Shown: positions 46,160 through 54,076 of the stretch, piece after piece
How the letters are laid out: every line of letters starts with the position of its first letter
Position numbering within the stretch: the first letter of the stretch is position 1
Source: Clostridiaceae bacterium
Lineage (GTDB): Bacteria > Bacillota > Clostridia > Tissierellales > Sporanaerobacteraceae
Length of the DNA: 64,000 bases
Reading direction: 5' to 3'
Assembly: GCA_019391515.1 (NCBI GenBank)
Contig: JAHXQP010000009.1
Span: 1 to 64,000, forward strand
Program-made: the position numbers and the translations under genes
Notes under the pieces: generated by a model
What the model saw: only the letters and a program-made list of their open reading frames with translations
What the model was told of the DNA's origin: nothing
The model's database searches: none

Positions 46160-46822
46160 ATGTTTATTATTAAACTTTTGAAAATGCTTTTAAAAATAAC
46201 ATCAACTTTTATTACTCTTTTAATATTAACAAGAATGCTTGGAAAAAAACAATTAAGTGAATTAACATTTTTTAACTATATAACAGGTGTAACTATAGGC
46301 TCTCTCGCAGCTAATACTATTATTAATACAAGTTCTGAATATTTGAATGAGATGATTAAATTGGTTTGGTGGATATTGCTTACTGTATTTGTAACTTTAA
46401 TATCGTTAAAATCATCTAGGATTCGGGTATTGTTAGAGGGTGAACCAATTATGATTATAAAAAACGGAAAAATAATAGAAGAGGCTCTTAAATCTACTAA
46501 GCTAAATTTAGATGATTTAAGTATGCTCCTTAGAAGTAAAGATGTTTTTTCAATAACAGAAGTTGATTATGCCATATTGGAATCTAATGGTGAATTAAGT
46601 ATATTAAAAAAACAAGAGAACCAACAAACTCAAAACCGTCTTTATATGCCTATTGAAATTATAATTGATGGAAATCTAGTGTATAGAAATTTAAAGGAAT
46701 TAAGTCTCGATAAAACCTGGATTTATAAAGAACTAAAAAATCAAGGAATAAATTCCATAGAAGAAGTTCTCTATGGAGAAATACAAGAAGACGGTTCTCT
46801 TTACATAGACAAAAAATCCTAG
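46160..46822 (+). CDS. DUF421 (YetF-like) membrane protein
   Basis: The 220-residue protein has two to three N-terminal hydrophobic helices (KLLKMLLKITSTFITLLILTRMLGKKQLSELTFFNYITGV is typical of DUF421), then a soluble domain with LEGEPIMIIKNGKI and LNLDDLSMLLRSKDVFSITEVDYAILESNGELS. DUF421 proteins include YetF/YdfS-type spore and stress membrane proteins of unknown mechanism. It begins 17 nt after the hydrogenase-like gene and may share its transcript. The last 4 bp overlap the convergent Crp-family gene. Confidence 0.88.
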   Translation: MFIIKLLKMLLKITSTFITLLILTRMLGKKQLSELTFFNYITGVTIGSLAANTIINTSSEYLNEMIKLVWWILLTVFVTLISLKSSRIRVLLEGEPIMIIKNGKIIEEALKSTKLNLDDLSMLLRSKDVFSITEVDYAILESNGELSILKKQENQQTQNRLYMPIEIIIDGNLVYRNLKELSLDKTWIYKELKNQGINSIEEVLYGEIQEDGSLYIDKKS

Positions 46823-47499
46823 TTTATTAAACACCCTTCCAACAGTTCTACATCAACTATTTTAATCACATTTTTATCAAAATCTATTATTTCTTCATCT
46901 CGCATTTTTATTAATTCTCTAGACAATGATGGCCTTGGTACATTTAAAACTTCGGCCATTTTTTTTCTTCCATAAGAAAATTGAAGAAAATTATTATTTT
47001 GTTTACTATATTCATCTAGAAGAAAGTTCGCTATTTTTTTCCTTATGGTTTCATGTGACAAAATTTTTATTTTAGAATTTAGCATGAGGATTCTGTCAGA
47101 AAGAATTGTCATAAAATTACCCAGAAATTTATCACTAATACTGCAAAGATTTATAATGTCGTTTTTATGTATGAACATTATTTTACTGTTATCTATAGAC
47201 ACAATAGTCGCTGGATATACATGTTTCTTTGAAAAAACAATGGCTTCGCCAAAAATATTTCCCGATTTAAATCTACTTAATGTAACTATATTGCCAGAAG
47301 GAAATGTTTTTTGAATTTCTACTAACCCATCTAGTATAATGCCTAAACTTATACACTCTTCTTCTTCTATAGCAATTATTTCATTTTTTTTAAAATTAGA
47401 TATTTCATAATTAATACTTTCCAATGATTTTGCTATTTCATTATTAGGTATGCCTTTAAATAGTACGCATTTATTCAATACTTCTACAATCTTGTCCAT
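46819..47499 (-). CDS. Crp/Fnr-family transcriptional regulator
   Basis: The 226-residue protein has an N-terminal cyclic-nucleotide-binding-like domain (IILDGLVEIQKTFPSGNIVTLSRFKSGNIFGEAIVF) and a C-terminal HTH (FSYGRKKMAEVLNVPRPSLSRELIKMRDEEIIDF). It has no N-terminal Fnr cysteine cluster. Such clostridial regulators often control redox or one-carbon functions; the target could be the adjacent hydrogenase-like gene (inference). It is convergent with, and overlaps by 4 bp, the DUF421 gene. Confidence 0.92.
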   Translation of the reverse strand: MDKIVEVLNKCVLFKGIPNNEIAKSLESINYEISNFKKNEIIAIEEEECISLGIILDGLVEIQKTFPSGNIVTLSRFKSGNIFGEAIVFSKKHVYPATIVSIDNSKIMFIHKNDIINLCSISDKFLGNFMTILSDRILMLNSKIKILSHETIRKKIANFLLDEYSKQNNNFLQFSYGRKKMAEVLNVPRPSLSRELIKMRDEEIIDFDKNVIKIVDVELLEGCLIN

Positions 47500-47666
47500 T
47501 GAATACCCCCAGTGAATATATACTGCTTATTTTATCATATTTTATTATATATCAATAAATAAATCAATTATAGCCCGGGAAATAAATATGACGTTTTTTA
47601 GGGAAATATATAAATGGCAAAAAGGATAATTTGACGTATTATTAGGTAATATCTCTATATAGGTAG

Positions 47667-47695
47667 TTGAAAATATATATGATTTCTAATAAAAT
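47667..47695 (+). promoter_or_regulatory. Promoter of the DUF4230 gene
   Basis: TTGAAA (47667-47672), a 17-bp spacer and TAAAAT (47690-47695) lie 35 bp before the start at 47730. The rest of the 230-bp gap upstream is A/T-rich and contains a weaker TTGACG-like box at 47632. Confidence 0.65.
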
Positions 47696-47729
47696 GAGGC
47701 TATGAATATATAATTTAAGGAGCGATTTC

Positions 47730-48323
47730 ATGAAAATTAAAACAAAAAAGAGAAATTATCTGGCTATTTTTTTAATAATATTAGCTATTGTTATGGCCTC
47801 ATTTTTCTATATTAGATTTTCAGTTAAAATAGAGACAAAAATGTTATCAGATACTATAAAGGAAGAGATATCTAAATTGTTGGAGCTTTCTACGGTAAAA
47901 TATAACTATGTTAATGTAGTAGCTTATAAGGACAATAAGAAGTTTAGTGGAATAAACATGCCTTTTACTAATAAAAGTTTTCTTATTAAGTATAGTGGAT
48001 ATATAAAGGCGGGAGTAGATTTAAAAAGTGCTGAAATAAATGTAAATGATACAAAAAGTGTTGAAATAAAATTGGACAAACCCAAAGTATTAGATAATGT
48101 AATAAATGAAGAGGATTCATATATATATGATGAAAAAGAGTCAGTATTTAATCAACTTAAATTAGAAGATTTACATAATGTATTGGTGAAAGAAAAGAAA
48201 AATATGGAGAAAGAAGTCATAAAAAAAGGATTGTTAACAGAATCAGAAAAAAACACAAAAGAAATTTTGACATCTTTTCTTAAAAATTTAGGATTTGAAA
48301 ATGTAAAAATTGTATTTAAATAG
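47730..48323 (+). CDS. DUF4230 membrane-anchored protein
   Basis: The 197-residue protein has one N-terminal membrane helix (YLAIFLIILAIVMASFFYI, residues 10-28) and an extracytoplasmic domain with the DUF4230 pattern LLELSTVKYNYVNVVAYKDNKK, then FLIKYSGYIKAGVDL and VEIKLDKPKVLDNVI. Function is unknown. ATTTAAGGAGCG precedes ATG 47730. It is a single gene with its own promoter. Confidence 0.85.
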   Translation: MKIKTKKRNYLAIFLIILAIVMASFFYIRFSVKIETKMLSDTIKEEISKLLELSTVKYNYVNVVAYKDNKKFSGINMPFTNKSFLIKYSGYIKAGVDLKSAEINVNDTKSVEIKLDKPKVLDNVINEEDSYIYDEKESVFNQLKLEDLHNVLVKEKKNMEKEVIKKGLLTESEKNTKEILTSFLKNLGFENVKIVFK

Positions 48324-48386
48324 GGAAAACAAGCTGTTTTATATGATATATTATGTATAATAACAAATGAATAGGGGGGGAACCTT

Positions 48387-48827
48387 ATGATTTGTGAGGT
48401 TTATGATTTAAACCATTTAAAAACTTATAAATATGTAGTGATTATAGCAAAGTATCATGGCAAATGGATTTTGTGCAAACATAAAGAAAGAGATACATGG
48501 GAAACTGCTGGTGGACATATTGAATTAGGAGAAACTCCATTGGATGCTGCTAAAAGAGAATTATTTGAAGAGACAGGAGCTGTTTCATTTGACATAAAAC
48601 CTATATTTGATTATTGGGCTGCAGATAAAACTTCTGACGTTAATGGATCTGAAGCTAATGGAATGGTTTTCTATGCAGATATAAAAAAATTAGGTGATTT
48701 GCCAGAAAGCGAAATGGAAAAAGTAAGATGTTTTGAAACGTTGCCATCTAATTTAACATACAAGGACATTACACCAAAATTATTTCAGCATTTAGATAAA
48801 AATTTCAAGCATTTATTATCAGTATAA
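48387..48827 (+). CDS. Nudix hydrolase
   Basis: The 146-residue protein holds a complete Nudix box at residues 43-65 (G43, E49, R57-E58, E61-E62, G64), the Mg-binding site that cleaves nucleoside diphosphates linked to another group. The N-terminal half (KYVVIIAKYHGKWILCKHKERDTWETAGGHIE) resembles MutT/8-oxo-dGTP-type members. It sits just upstream of two DNA alkylation-repair genes, which fits nucleotide-pool cleaning, but the substrate is unknown. AGGGGGGGAACC precedes ATG 48387. Confidence 0.9.
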   Translation: MICEVYDLNHLKTYKYVVIIAKYHGKWILCKHKERDTWETAGGHIELGETPLDAAKRELFEETGAVSFDIKPIFDYWAADKTSDVNGSEANGMVFYADIKKLGDLPESEMEKVRCFETLPSNLTYKDITPKLFQHLDKNFKHLLSV

Positions 48828-48886
48828 TTTGTAGTACTCTATATTCTTGTTTATTTTTATGTAATATGAGGAAAGGATGATTCAGT

Positions 48887-49375
48887 ATGAAAATTGTCTA
48901 TGATACTTATGATTCTCCATTAGGGACAATATATATAGTAGTGGATGAAATAGGGGTTAGAAGAATAATACTTTTTGAAAATGAATGGTTGGAATATAGG
49001 AATAAATACAACAATATAAAACAAGATAGAAGATTATGTAATAATGTAATAAGAGAATTGGATGAGTATTTTAACAAAGAGAGAAAAGAATTTCAAGTGT
49101 CACTGTCTATAGAAGGTACTGAGTTTAGAAAAAAAGTATGGGAAGCTTTAAGGAATATTCCTTATGGTGAAGTTAGAAGTTATTCACAAATAGCAGAAGC
49201 TATTGGAAACCCTAAAGCTGTAAGGGCAGTAGGACAAGCAAATAGGGCGAATTTACTTCCAATAATAATACCTTGTCACAGAGTCGTAGGTAAAAGTGGA
49301 GAATTAATGGGATATGCAGGGAATAAAACATCCGTAAAGCAATTTTTACTTGAACTAGAGGGAGTGGAGATTTAA
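48887..49375 (+). CDS. ogt: Methylated-DNA--protein-cysteine methyltransferase
   Basis: The 162-residue protein contains the acceptor cysteine C130 in IIPCHRVVG, the HTH segment VWEALRNIPYGEVRSYSQIAEAIGNPKAVRAVGQANRANLLP and a final GYAGN loop. It removes alkyl groups from O6-alkylguanine in a suicide reaction. GAGGAAAGGATG precedes ATG 48887. It is followed by an AlkD-like gene 23 nt downstream, giving a small alkylation-repair pair. Confidence 0.95.
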   Translation: MKIVYDTYDSPLGTIYIVVDEIGVRRIILFENEWLEYRNKYNNIKQDRRLCNNVIRELDEYFNKERKEFQVSLSIEGTEFRKKVWEALRNIPYGEVRSYSQIAEAIGNPKAVRAVGQANRANLLPIIIPCHRVVGKSGELMGYAGNKTSVKQFLLELEGVEI

Positions 49376-49398
49376 TTTAGATATGTAGGGGGGGAATT

Positions 49399-50094
49399 AT
49401 GGTAAAATATAGTGACATAAATCAATATATAGATGAAATAACAGGGGTATTGAAAGAAAATTCCAATAAAGATAATATAAAACAAATGGAAAAGTATATG
49501 AAAAACAACTTTCAGTTTTTAGGCATTAAAGCTCCTCAAAGAAGAAAAATAAGTAGAGTATTTTTGAAGAAAGATAGTAGACCAAAATATGACCAAATAG
49601 AAATAGTAGTTAAAAAATTATGGGAATTGCCAGAAAGAGAATACCAATATTTTGCGTGTGATCTTTTGGAGAAATACAATAAGGATTTCTCAAGAGAGAT
49701 TATTAATCTATTTGAGTACATGATAATATATAAATCTTGGTGGGATACAGTAGATATAATTTCTAAGAAATTAGTAGGAGAATATTTTAAACAATTTCCT
49801 GGAGAGAGAGATAAATATATTAAAAAATGGATAAAATCAAATAATATTTGGCTACATAGAACTACGATATTATTCCAATTAGGATATAAAGACAGAACTG
49901 ATATAGGGTTATTATTTAATATAATAGAAATTTTAAAAGATAAAGATGAATTTTTTATACAAAAAGCTATTGGTTGGGCACTAAGAGAATATTCAAAAAC
50001 TAATCCTAAAATAGTTAAAGAATTTATTGAAAATACAAAATTATCACCATTGAGTGAACGTGAGGGTATGAAAATTGTTAATAAAATAGTTTAG
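49399..50094 (+). CDS. AlkD-like DNA alkylation repair protein (HEAT-like)
   Basis: The 231-residue all-helical protein matches the DNA alkylation repair (AlkD-like) family: FLGIKAPQRRKISRVFLK, LWELPEREYQYFACDLLEKY, SWWDTVDIISKKLVG with the W-D pair that flanks the lesion, and FFIQKAIGWALREYSKTNPKIV. AlkD excises cationic 3- and 7-alkylpurines without base flipping. It follows ogt, a functionally related repair gene, with TAGGGGGGGAA before ATG 49399. Confidence 0.92.
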   Translation: MVKYSDINQYIDEITGVLKENSNKDNIKQMEKYMKNNFQFLGIKAPQRRKISRVFLKKDSRPKYDQIEIVVKKLWELPEREYQYFACDLLEKYNKDFSREIINLFEYMIIYKSWWDTVDIISKKLVGEYFKQFPGERDKYIKKWIKSNNIWLHRTTILFQLGYKDRTDIGLLFNIIEILKDKDEFFIQKAIGWALREYSKTNPKIVKEFIENTKLSPLSEREGMKIVNKIV

Positions 50095-50104
50095 GAAGGG
50101 GCTT

Positions 50105-50257
50105 ATGACAAATAATATTTGGTCTAACTCTGCTGGTCATTCAGATTGCTCAGATGATCCAAACTATTTTAAAATGATTAGAAAAACATTTAATTTTGAA
50201 GATAATTTATAATTGTTTGATGATGGATATGTAGAAAAATTAGATAATAAAAAGTAG
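50105..50257 (+). pseudogene. Small reading frame split by an in-frame TAA
   Basis: From ATG 50105 (after GGAAGGGG) a frame encodes 35 residues (MTNNIWSNSAGHSDCSDD at the start) to TAA 50210-50212. The same frame then runs on as LFDDGYVEKLDNKK to TAG 50255-50257. The sequence on both sides of the TAA looks like one acidic peptide, so this may be a nonsense-mutated 50-residue gene or a genuine 35-residue one. I recognise no family. It follows the AlkD-like gene by 10 nt and precedes a terminator. Confidence 0.4.
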
Positions 50258-50268
50258 AACAGTTAAAG

Positions 50269-50296
50269 AAAAAGCTGCTTTAAAGCAGCTTTTTAT
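50269..50296 (+). terminator. Terminator after the repair genes
   Basis: A perfect 13-bp inverted repeat (50269-50281 with 50282-50294) begins with A5 and ends with T5. It can also serve the convergent flavin reductase gene on the minus strand. Confidence 0.9.
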
Positions 50297-50322
50297 AAAA
50301 TAAAAAGAATCGTCCCTATACT

Positions 50323-50829
50323 TTATTCTTTTATATAGCAATTAACTATTTTTCCATAGTATAATATATGGTAATCGTTGTTTATATAGTATTTTTCCTT
50401 AATGCTATCATCTAAAGTTCCAGGTTCCATAGCTTGTTTATATACTATTTTACATTCATAGTGGAGTTCACAATTTTCAATTATAGGTGTATTTACTTTT
50501 ATACCATCTTTTAACTTTAGATTACATTCTTTAAATTTATTCACATCTCTTCCAGACTTAGTTCCACAAAAGGCTAATTCTTTTTTCATATCTACTTTAA
50601 TAGGTATACTTACTGTAAATTCATCAGAGTTTTCTAATAGATTGTAAGTATGTCTAGAATATCTAACAGCCACAATAAATATAGGCATACTCCATATGAC
50701 TCCAATATTTCCCCATCCTATAGTCATAGTATTTACTTCATTACCACTTTTTACAGTAAGGAAAGCTCCCTTATTTATCTGATCAAGAGCTTCTTTAGAA
50801 TAATCATTAAAATTAACCTCTTTGAACAT
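50323..50829 (-). CDS. Flavin reductase-like FMN-binding protein
   Basis: ATG 50829 (MFKEVNFNDYSKEALDQI) is preferred because AAGGGGG abuts the in-frame ATG at 50838. The 168-residue protein has the split-barrel flavin reductase pattern: KGAFLTVKSGNEVNTMTIGWGNIGVIWSMPIFIVAVRYSRHTYNLLE and EFTVSIPIKVDMKKELAFCGTKSGRDVNKF. Family members bind FMN and act as NAD(P)H:flavin or small-molecule reductases; the substrate is unknown. Upstream is a perfect palindrome at 50868-50881. Confidence 0.9.
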   Translation of the reverse strand: MFKEVNFNDYSKEALDQINKGAFLTVKSGNEVNTMTIGWGNIGVIWSMPIFIVAVRYSRHTYNLLENSDEFTVSIPIKVDMKKELAFCGTKSGRDVNKFKECNLKLKDGIKVNTPIIENCELHYECKIVYKQAMEPGTLDDSIKEKYYINNDYHILYYGKIVNCYIKE

Positions 50830-50867
50830 ACAAAACATCCCCCTTAAATATAATATTTGACCTAAGT

Positions 50868-50881
50868 TATAGTATACTATA
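50868..50881. promoter_or_regulatory. 14-bp palindrome upstream of the flavin reductase gene
   Basis: TATAGTATACTATA is a perfect palindrome 39 bp before the flavin reductase start. It could be an operator or part of a promoter; no regulator is adjacent. The rest of the gap up to 51110 contains only a short coding-like fragment (50926-51012). Confidence 0.35.
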
Positions 50882-51113
50882 TATTTCCGTATTTATGATG
50901 AGAATCCTTTTTTAAAACATCTTGAATTGTAATTATTGGAACACTACTAGCTATGATGTACAATAAGGACAAGATAGTTGAAAAAGTAGGGTGTAATAAA
51001 GGAAAAAAATAATCACCTTTTATAAAATTTATTCCAAAATAATTATTTTTAATTAATATGTTATTAAAAAAGATTTGATTTTCATGAAGAATAATGATAA
51101 ATTAATATTAGTA

Positions 51114-51119
51114 TATAAT
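51114..51119 (+). promoter_or_regulatory. -10 box before the fluoride riboswitch
   Basis: TATAAT at 51114-51119 lies about 12 bp before the aptamer. No clear -35 hexamer stands 17 bp upstream. Confidence 0.45.
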
Positions 51120-51127
51120 TTAATATT

Positions 51128-51205
51128 AAAGGTGATGGAGTTCACCATAACTGCGTGATGCTAATGACTCCTATGGGTAATATTATTATCTATAGGAGTT
51201 TTTGT
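51128..51205 (+). promoter_or_regulatory. Fluoride riboswitch (crcB motif) with terminator
   Basis: The sequence matches the fluoride aptamer: stem GGTGA/TCACC (51131-51135 with 51142-51146) enclosing TGGAGT, then ATAA, a short stem, and CTAATGACTCC. GGAGT (51137-51141) and ACTCC (51167-51171) form the pseudoknot. An expression-platform terminator (51167-51174 with 51192-51199, followed by a T-run to 51203) uses the same ACTCC, so fluoride binding should prevent termination. It lies directly ahead of the cation:proton antiporter gene. Confidence 0.93.
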
Positions 51206-51240
51206 TTTGTAAAAAATTAATTATATTAGGGAGTGGTTTT

Positions 51241-52425
51241 ATGGCTAGAAGCTTAGCAATTATATTATTATTAGGGTTGCCAGCAAATAGATTTTTTGAA
51301 AAGATGAGAATGCCAGGTTTATTAGGAATGTTAATTTTAGGTATAATAATAGGGCCTTATGGTCTTAATTGGATTAGACCTGAAATGATTAATATATCAC
51401 CAGATTTAAGAAAAATTGCTTTGATTATTATTTTATTAAGAGCAGGGTTTGGAATTAATAAAAATGATTTAAAGAAAGTTGGAACTTCAGCTCTAAAAAT
51501 GAGTTTTATACCAGGAGTAATAGAAGGATTTTTTATTGCTTTTGCCTCAATAAAAATTTTTAATTTTTCTTTTATAGAAGGTGGAATATTAGGATTTGTT
51601 CTTGCGGCAGTTTCTCCTGCCGTTGTAGTTCCTTCAATGCTGGATTTAAATAAGAATAAGATAGGTACGGATAAAGGTATTCCAACTTTAATAATGGCTG
51701 GAGCTTCTATTGACGATGTTTTTGCTATTACTATATTTAGTGTTTTTTTAGGTCTATATAGTGGTAATAATATAAATATTAGCATTCAACTGTTAGGTAT
51801 TCCAATATCTATATTATTAGGTATTGCAGGTGGTGTAATTATTGGTTATATGTTATTGAATATTTTCAATAAATATCATATACGTGATACTAAAAAAGTT
51901 TTATTAATACTTGGTTTTTCAATTTTATTTACTGAATTAGAAAATTTATTGAAAAGTAAAATTTCAATAGCTTCCCTATTGGGAGTCATGACAATAGGTT
52001 TTATTATATTAGAAAAAAGACCTGAGGTAGGTAAGAGATTAGCTATAAAGTTTGATAAAATATGGATTTTTGCACAAGTATTTCTTTTTGTTTTAGTTGG
52101 TGCACAAGTTAATATTTTAGTTGCACTTGATTCTGGAACAAAAGGCATTATAATTATACTAATTGGTCTTATAGGAAGAAGTATTGGGGTCATAATATCT
52201 CTTCTAGGAACTAGTTTAAATTGGAAAGAAAGACTATTTTGTATAATATCTTATATACCTAAGGCAACTGTTCAGGCGGCTATAGGAGGAGTACCTTTAT
52301 CTTTAGGTGTAGCATCTGGAGATGTAATTTTAGCAGTAGCGGTACTATCTATTTTAATAACAGCACCTTTAGGAGCTATAGGAATAAGAGTTTTTTCAGA
52401 GAGATTTTTAACAGTAGAAAAATAG
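51241..52425 (+). CDS. Cation:proton antiporter (CPA family), fluoride-riboswitch controlled
   Basis: ATG 51241 (MARSLAIILLLGLPANRFFEK) follows TAGGGAGTGG; the frame is open earlier, but that part overlaps the riboswitch terminator. The 394-residue protein has about 12 hydrophobic helices and the sodium/hydrogen exchanger pattern: MRMPGLLGMLILGIIIGP, GGILGFVLAAVSPAVVVPSM, and the Asp pair in GASIDDVFAITIFSVF typical of CPA transport sites. Such antiporters are known fluoride-riboswitch targets in other Firmicutes. It is followed by an ArsC-like gene. Confidence 0.9.
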   Translation: MARSLAIILLLGLPANRFFEKMRMPGLLGMLILGIIIGPYGLNWIRPEMINISPDLRKIALIIILLRAGFGINKNDLKKVGTSALKMSFIPGVIEGFFIAFASIKIFNFSFIEGGILGFVLAAVSPAVVVPSMLDLNKNKIGTDKGIPTLIMAGASIDDVFAITIFSVFLGLYSGNNINISIQLLGIPISILLGIAGGVIIGYMLLNIFNKYHIRDTKKVLLILGFSILFTELENLLKSKISIASLLGVMTIGFIILEKRPEVGKRLAIKFDKIWIFAQVFLFVLVGAQVNILVALDSGTKGIIIILIGLIGRSIGVIISLLGTSLNWKERLFCIISYIPKATVQAAIGGVPLSLGVASGDVILAVAVLSILITAPLGAIGIRVFSERFLTVEK

Positions 52426-52444
52426 ATTTTATGGAGGGATATGT

Positions 52445-52858
52445 ATGAAACCCAAAGTAGCATTTATATGTGTTCACAATTCTTGTAGATCTCAAATAGC
52501 AGAAGCTTTAGGAAAGTTATTTGCTTCAGATGTCTTCAAATCATATTCTGCTGGAACAGGGTTAAAACCTGAGATTAATCAAGATGCTGTGAGGATAGTA
52601 AAAGATTTATATAATATTAATATGAATGAAACTCACTATCCTAAATTAATTAAAGATATACCAGAAGTTGATATAGTTATAAAAATGGGCTGTAATGTAG
52701 TTTGCCCATATTTACTATCAAAATACGAAGAGGATTGGAGACTAGATGACCCTACAGGTAAAAGTGATAAAGAGTTTAAAAAGATAATTATGATAATTGA
52801 AGGGAAGATTAAAAAATTAGCAGAAAAAATTAAAGAAGGAGAAATTGATTTGAATTAG
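52445..52858 (+). CDS. ArsC-like arsenate reductase / low-molecular-weight phosphatase
   Basis: The 137-residue protein has the P-loop CX5R at C9-R15 (CVHNSCR) and a cysteine pair C83/C87 (GCNVVC) comparable to the redox cysteines of thioredoxin-coupled ArsC, plus DDPTGK near residue 100. It likely reduces arsenate to arsenite; phosphatase activity is the alternative. It starts 20 nt after the antiporter stop with TGGAGGGAT, so it is probably co-transcribed under the fluoride riboswitch. No arsB or acr3 efflux gene is in the window. Confidence 0.9.
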   Translation: MKPKVAFICVHNSCRSQIAEALGKLFASDVFKSYSAGTGLKPEINQDAVRIVKDLYNINMNETHYPKLIKDIPEVDIVIKMGCNVVCPYLLSKYEEDWRLDDPTGKSDKEFKKIIMIIEGKIKKLAEKIKEGEIDLN

Positions 52859-52927
52859 TACCCAATTATTTATAGTCTTAATAAAAGCCCTTATTGCATA
52901 TAATGACTATATAGGATAGGGGGAGAT

Positions 52928-53656
52928 ATGGTGTTTAGGCGGATTAAAGTAGTAGTTTTAAGTTTTTTTCTTATGATTATAGTAATTGTTGTTGGGAATC
53001 AAATACATTTATCCTTGGTTGAGAAAAATAAAGACAATAATTATGAAGGTGTATATTCAACTGATAAAGAATTAAATTTATCTATACTCATTGAAGTAGA
53101 TAGAAAAATTTTATACTTAATAGATATGGATACGAATGAAATTATAAAAAAATATGTAGTAGCTACAGGAAAGCCTGATTCTCCTACGCCTTTAGGTACT
53201 TTTAAAATAGTTGAAAAAGCTGCATGGGGAGGAGGATTTGGCTCTAGATGGATGGGGTTAAATGTCCCTTGGGGAAAGTATGGAATTCATGGTACTAATA
53301 AACCAGGTTCCATAGGTTATAATGCTTCAGCTGGATGTATTAGAATGAGAAATCAAGATGTAGAGGAACTTTATTCAATGGTAAAACATGAAACTATTGT
53401 TACTTTAGTTTCTGGTGAGTATGGTCCATTTAGTCATGGATTTAGAACAATAAGACCAGGGGATAGAGGTGCTGATGTAAGAGAAGTTCAAAAAAGGCTT
53501 AAGCAGAAAGGATATTATGAGGGATCAATAGATGGGGTATATGGTGATGGAATGAAGTCTGCATTGATAAATTTTTTAAAGGATAATAATATGGCTATAA
53601 CTGATAATATAGGACCTAATATTTATGAAAAACTTGGAATAGTACTTATGGATTAA
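52928..53656 (+). CDS. L,D-transpeptidase with peptidoglycan-binding domain
   Basis: The 242-residue protein has an N-terminal membrane/signal segment (VVVLSFFLMIIVIVVG), a YkuD catalytic domain with H121 (GIHGTN) and C137 in SAGCIRM, and a C-terminal PG-binding domain (GADVREVQKRLKQKGYYEGSIDGVYG, about residues 180-240). It should form 3-3 or protein cross-links in peptidoglycan outside the membrane; clostridial versions are often spore- or envelope-related. AGGGGGAGAT lies before ATG 52928. Confidence 0.92.
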   Translation: MVFRRIKVVVLSFFLMIIVIVVGNQIHLSLVEKNKDNNYEGVYSTDKELNLSILIEVDRKILYLIDMDTNEIIKKYVVATGKPDSPTPLGTFKIVEKAAWGGGFGSRWMGLNVPWGKYGIHGTNKPGSIGYNASAGCIRMRNQDVEELYSMVKHETIVTLVSGEYGPFSHGFRTIRPGDRGADVREVQKRLKQKGYYEGSIDGVYGDGMKSALINFLKDNNMAITDNIGPNIYEKLGIVLMD

Positions 53657-53743
53657 ATATTTATATAAATCCCTTTACAAAGAGAGAACTTTTTTCTATA
53701 ATATTGTGGTCGGACTTATTATTATTTTCAGGAGATGGTTTAT

Positions 53744-53890
53744 ATGATATGTAAGAAATATGAAATTCAGCGCGGCTATCTTCTTTATAGAGATGAGCTA
53801 GTATTTAAATCTATTTTACACGAATTATTCTGGAGAGCGAAAATGAGAAGTAAAGGGTGTAAAATTAAAGAAATGAGACGTTATAATTAG
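53744..53890 (+). CDS. Small basic protein, unknown
   Basis: A 48-residue frame begins at ATG 53744, 9 nt after AGGAG, and ends at TAG 53890. It starts MICKKYEIQRGYLLYRDE and ends in a strongly basic stretch (RAKMRSKGCKIKEMRRYN). Codon use looks like the neighbouring genes and a terminator follows, so it may be real. No family recognised. Confidence 0.4.
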   Translation: MICKKYEIQRGYLLYRDELVFKSILHELFWRAKMRSKGCKIKEMRRYN

Positions 53891-53919
53891 TCTTTTAAAT
53901 ATTTTTTTAAAAAATTCGA

Positions 53920-53960
53920 AGAAAACTTCTGTTTAAAATAAACAAAAGTTTTCTTTTTTA
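53920..53960 (+). terminator. Terminator after the small basic frame
   Basis: A 9-bp stem (53920-53928 with 53946-53954) with an inner GTTTA/TAAAC pairing is followed by TTTTT. Its presence supports a transcript ending here. Confidence 0.75.
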
Positions 53961-53968
53961 TTTATATA

Positions 53969-54003
53969 CTTGATATTGGCAAAGATGCTATAATAGTATC
54001 AAG
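53969..54003 (+). promoter_or_regulatory. Ferritin promoter inside an inverted repeat
   Basis: An extended -10 (TGCTATAAT, 53986-53994) is flanked by CTTGATA (53969-53975) and TATCAAG (53997-54003), a perfect 7-bp inverted repeat. A protein bound to the repeat would control the promoter about 85 bp before the ferritin start. Confidence 0.5.
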
Positions 54004-54076
54004 ATATATTTATTAGGTTAAATTACTTTTTTATGGGTATATTAAACATGCTAATGATTTTTAAGGAGGCGTTTTT

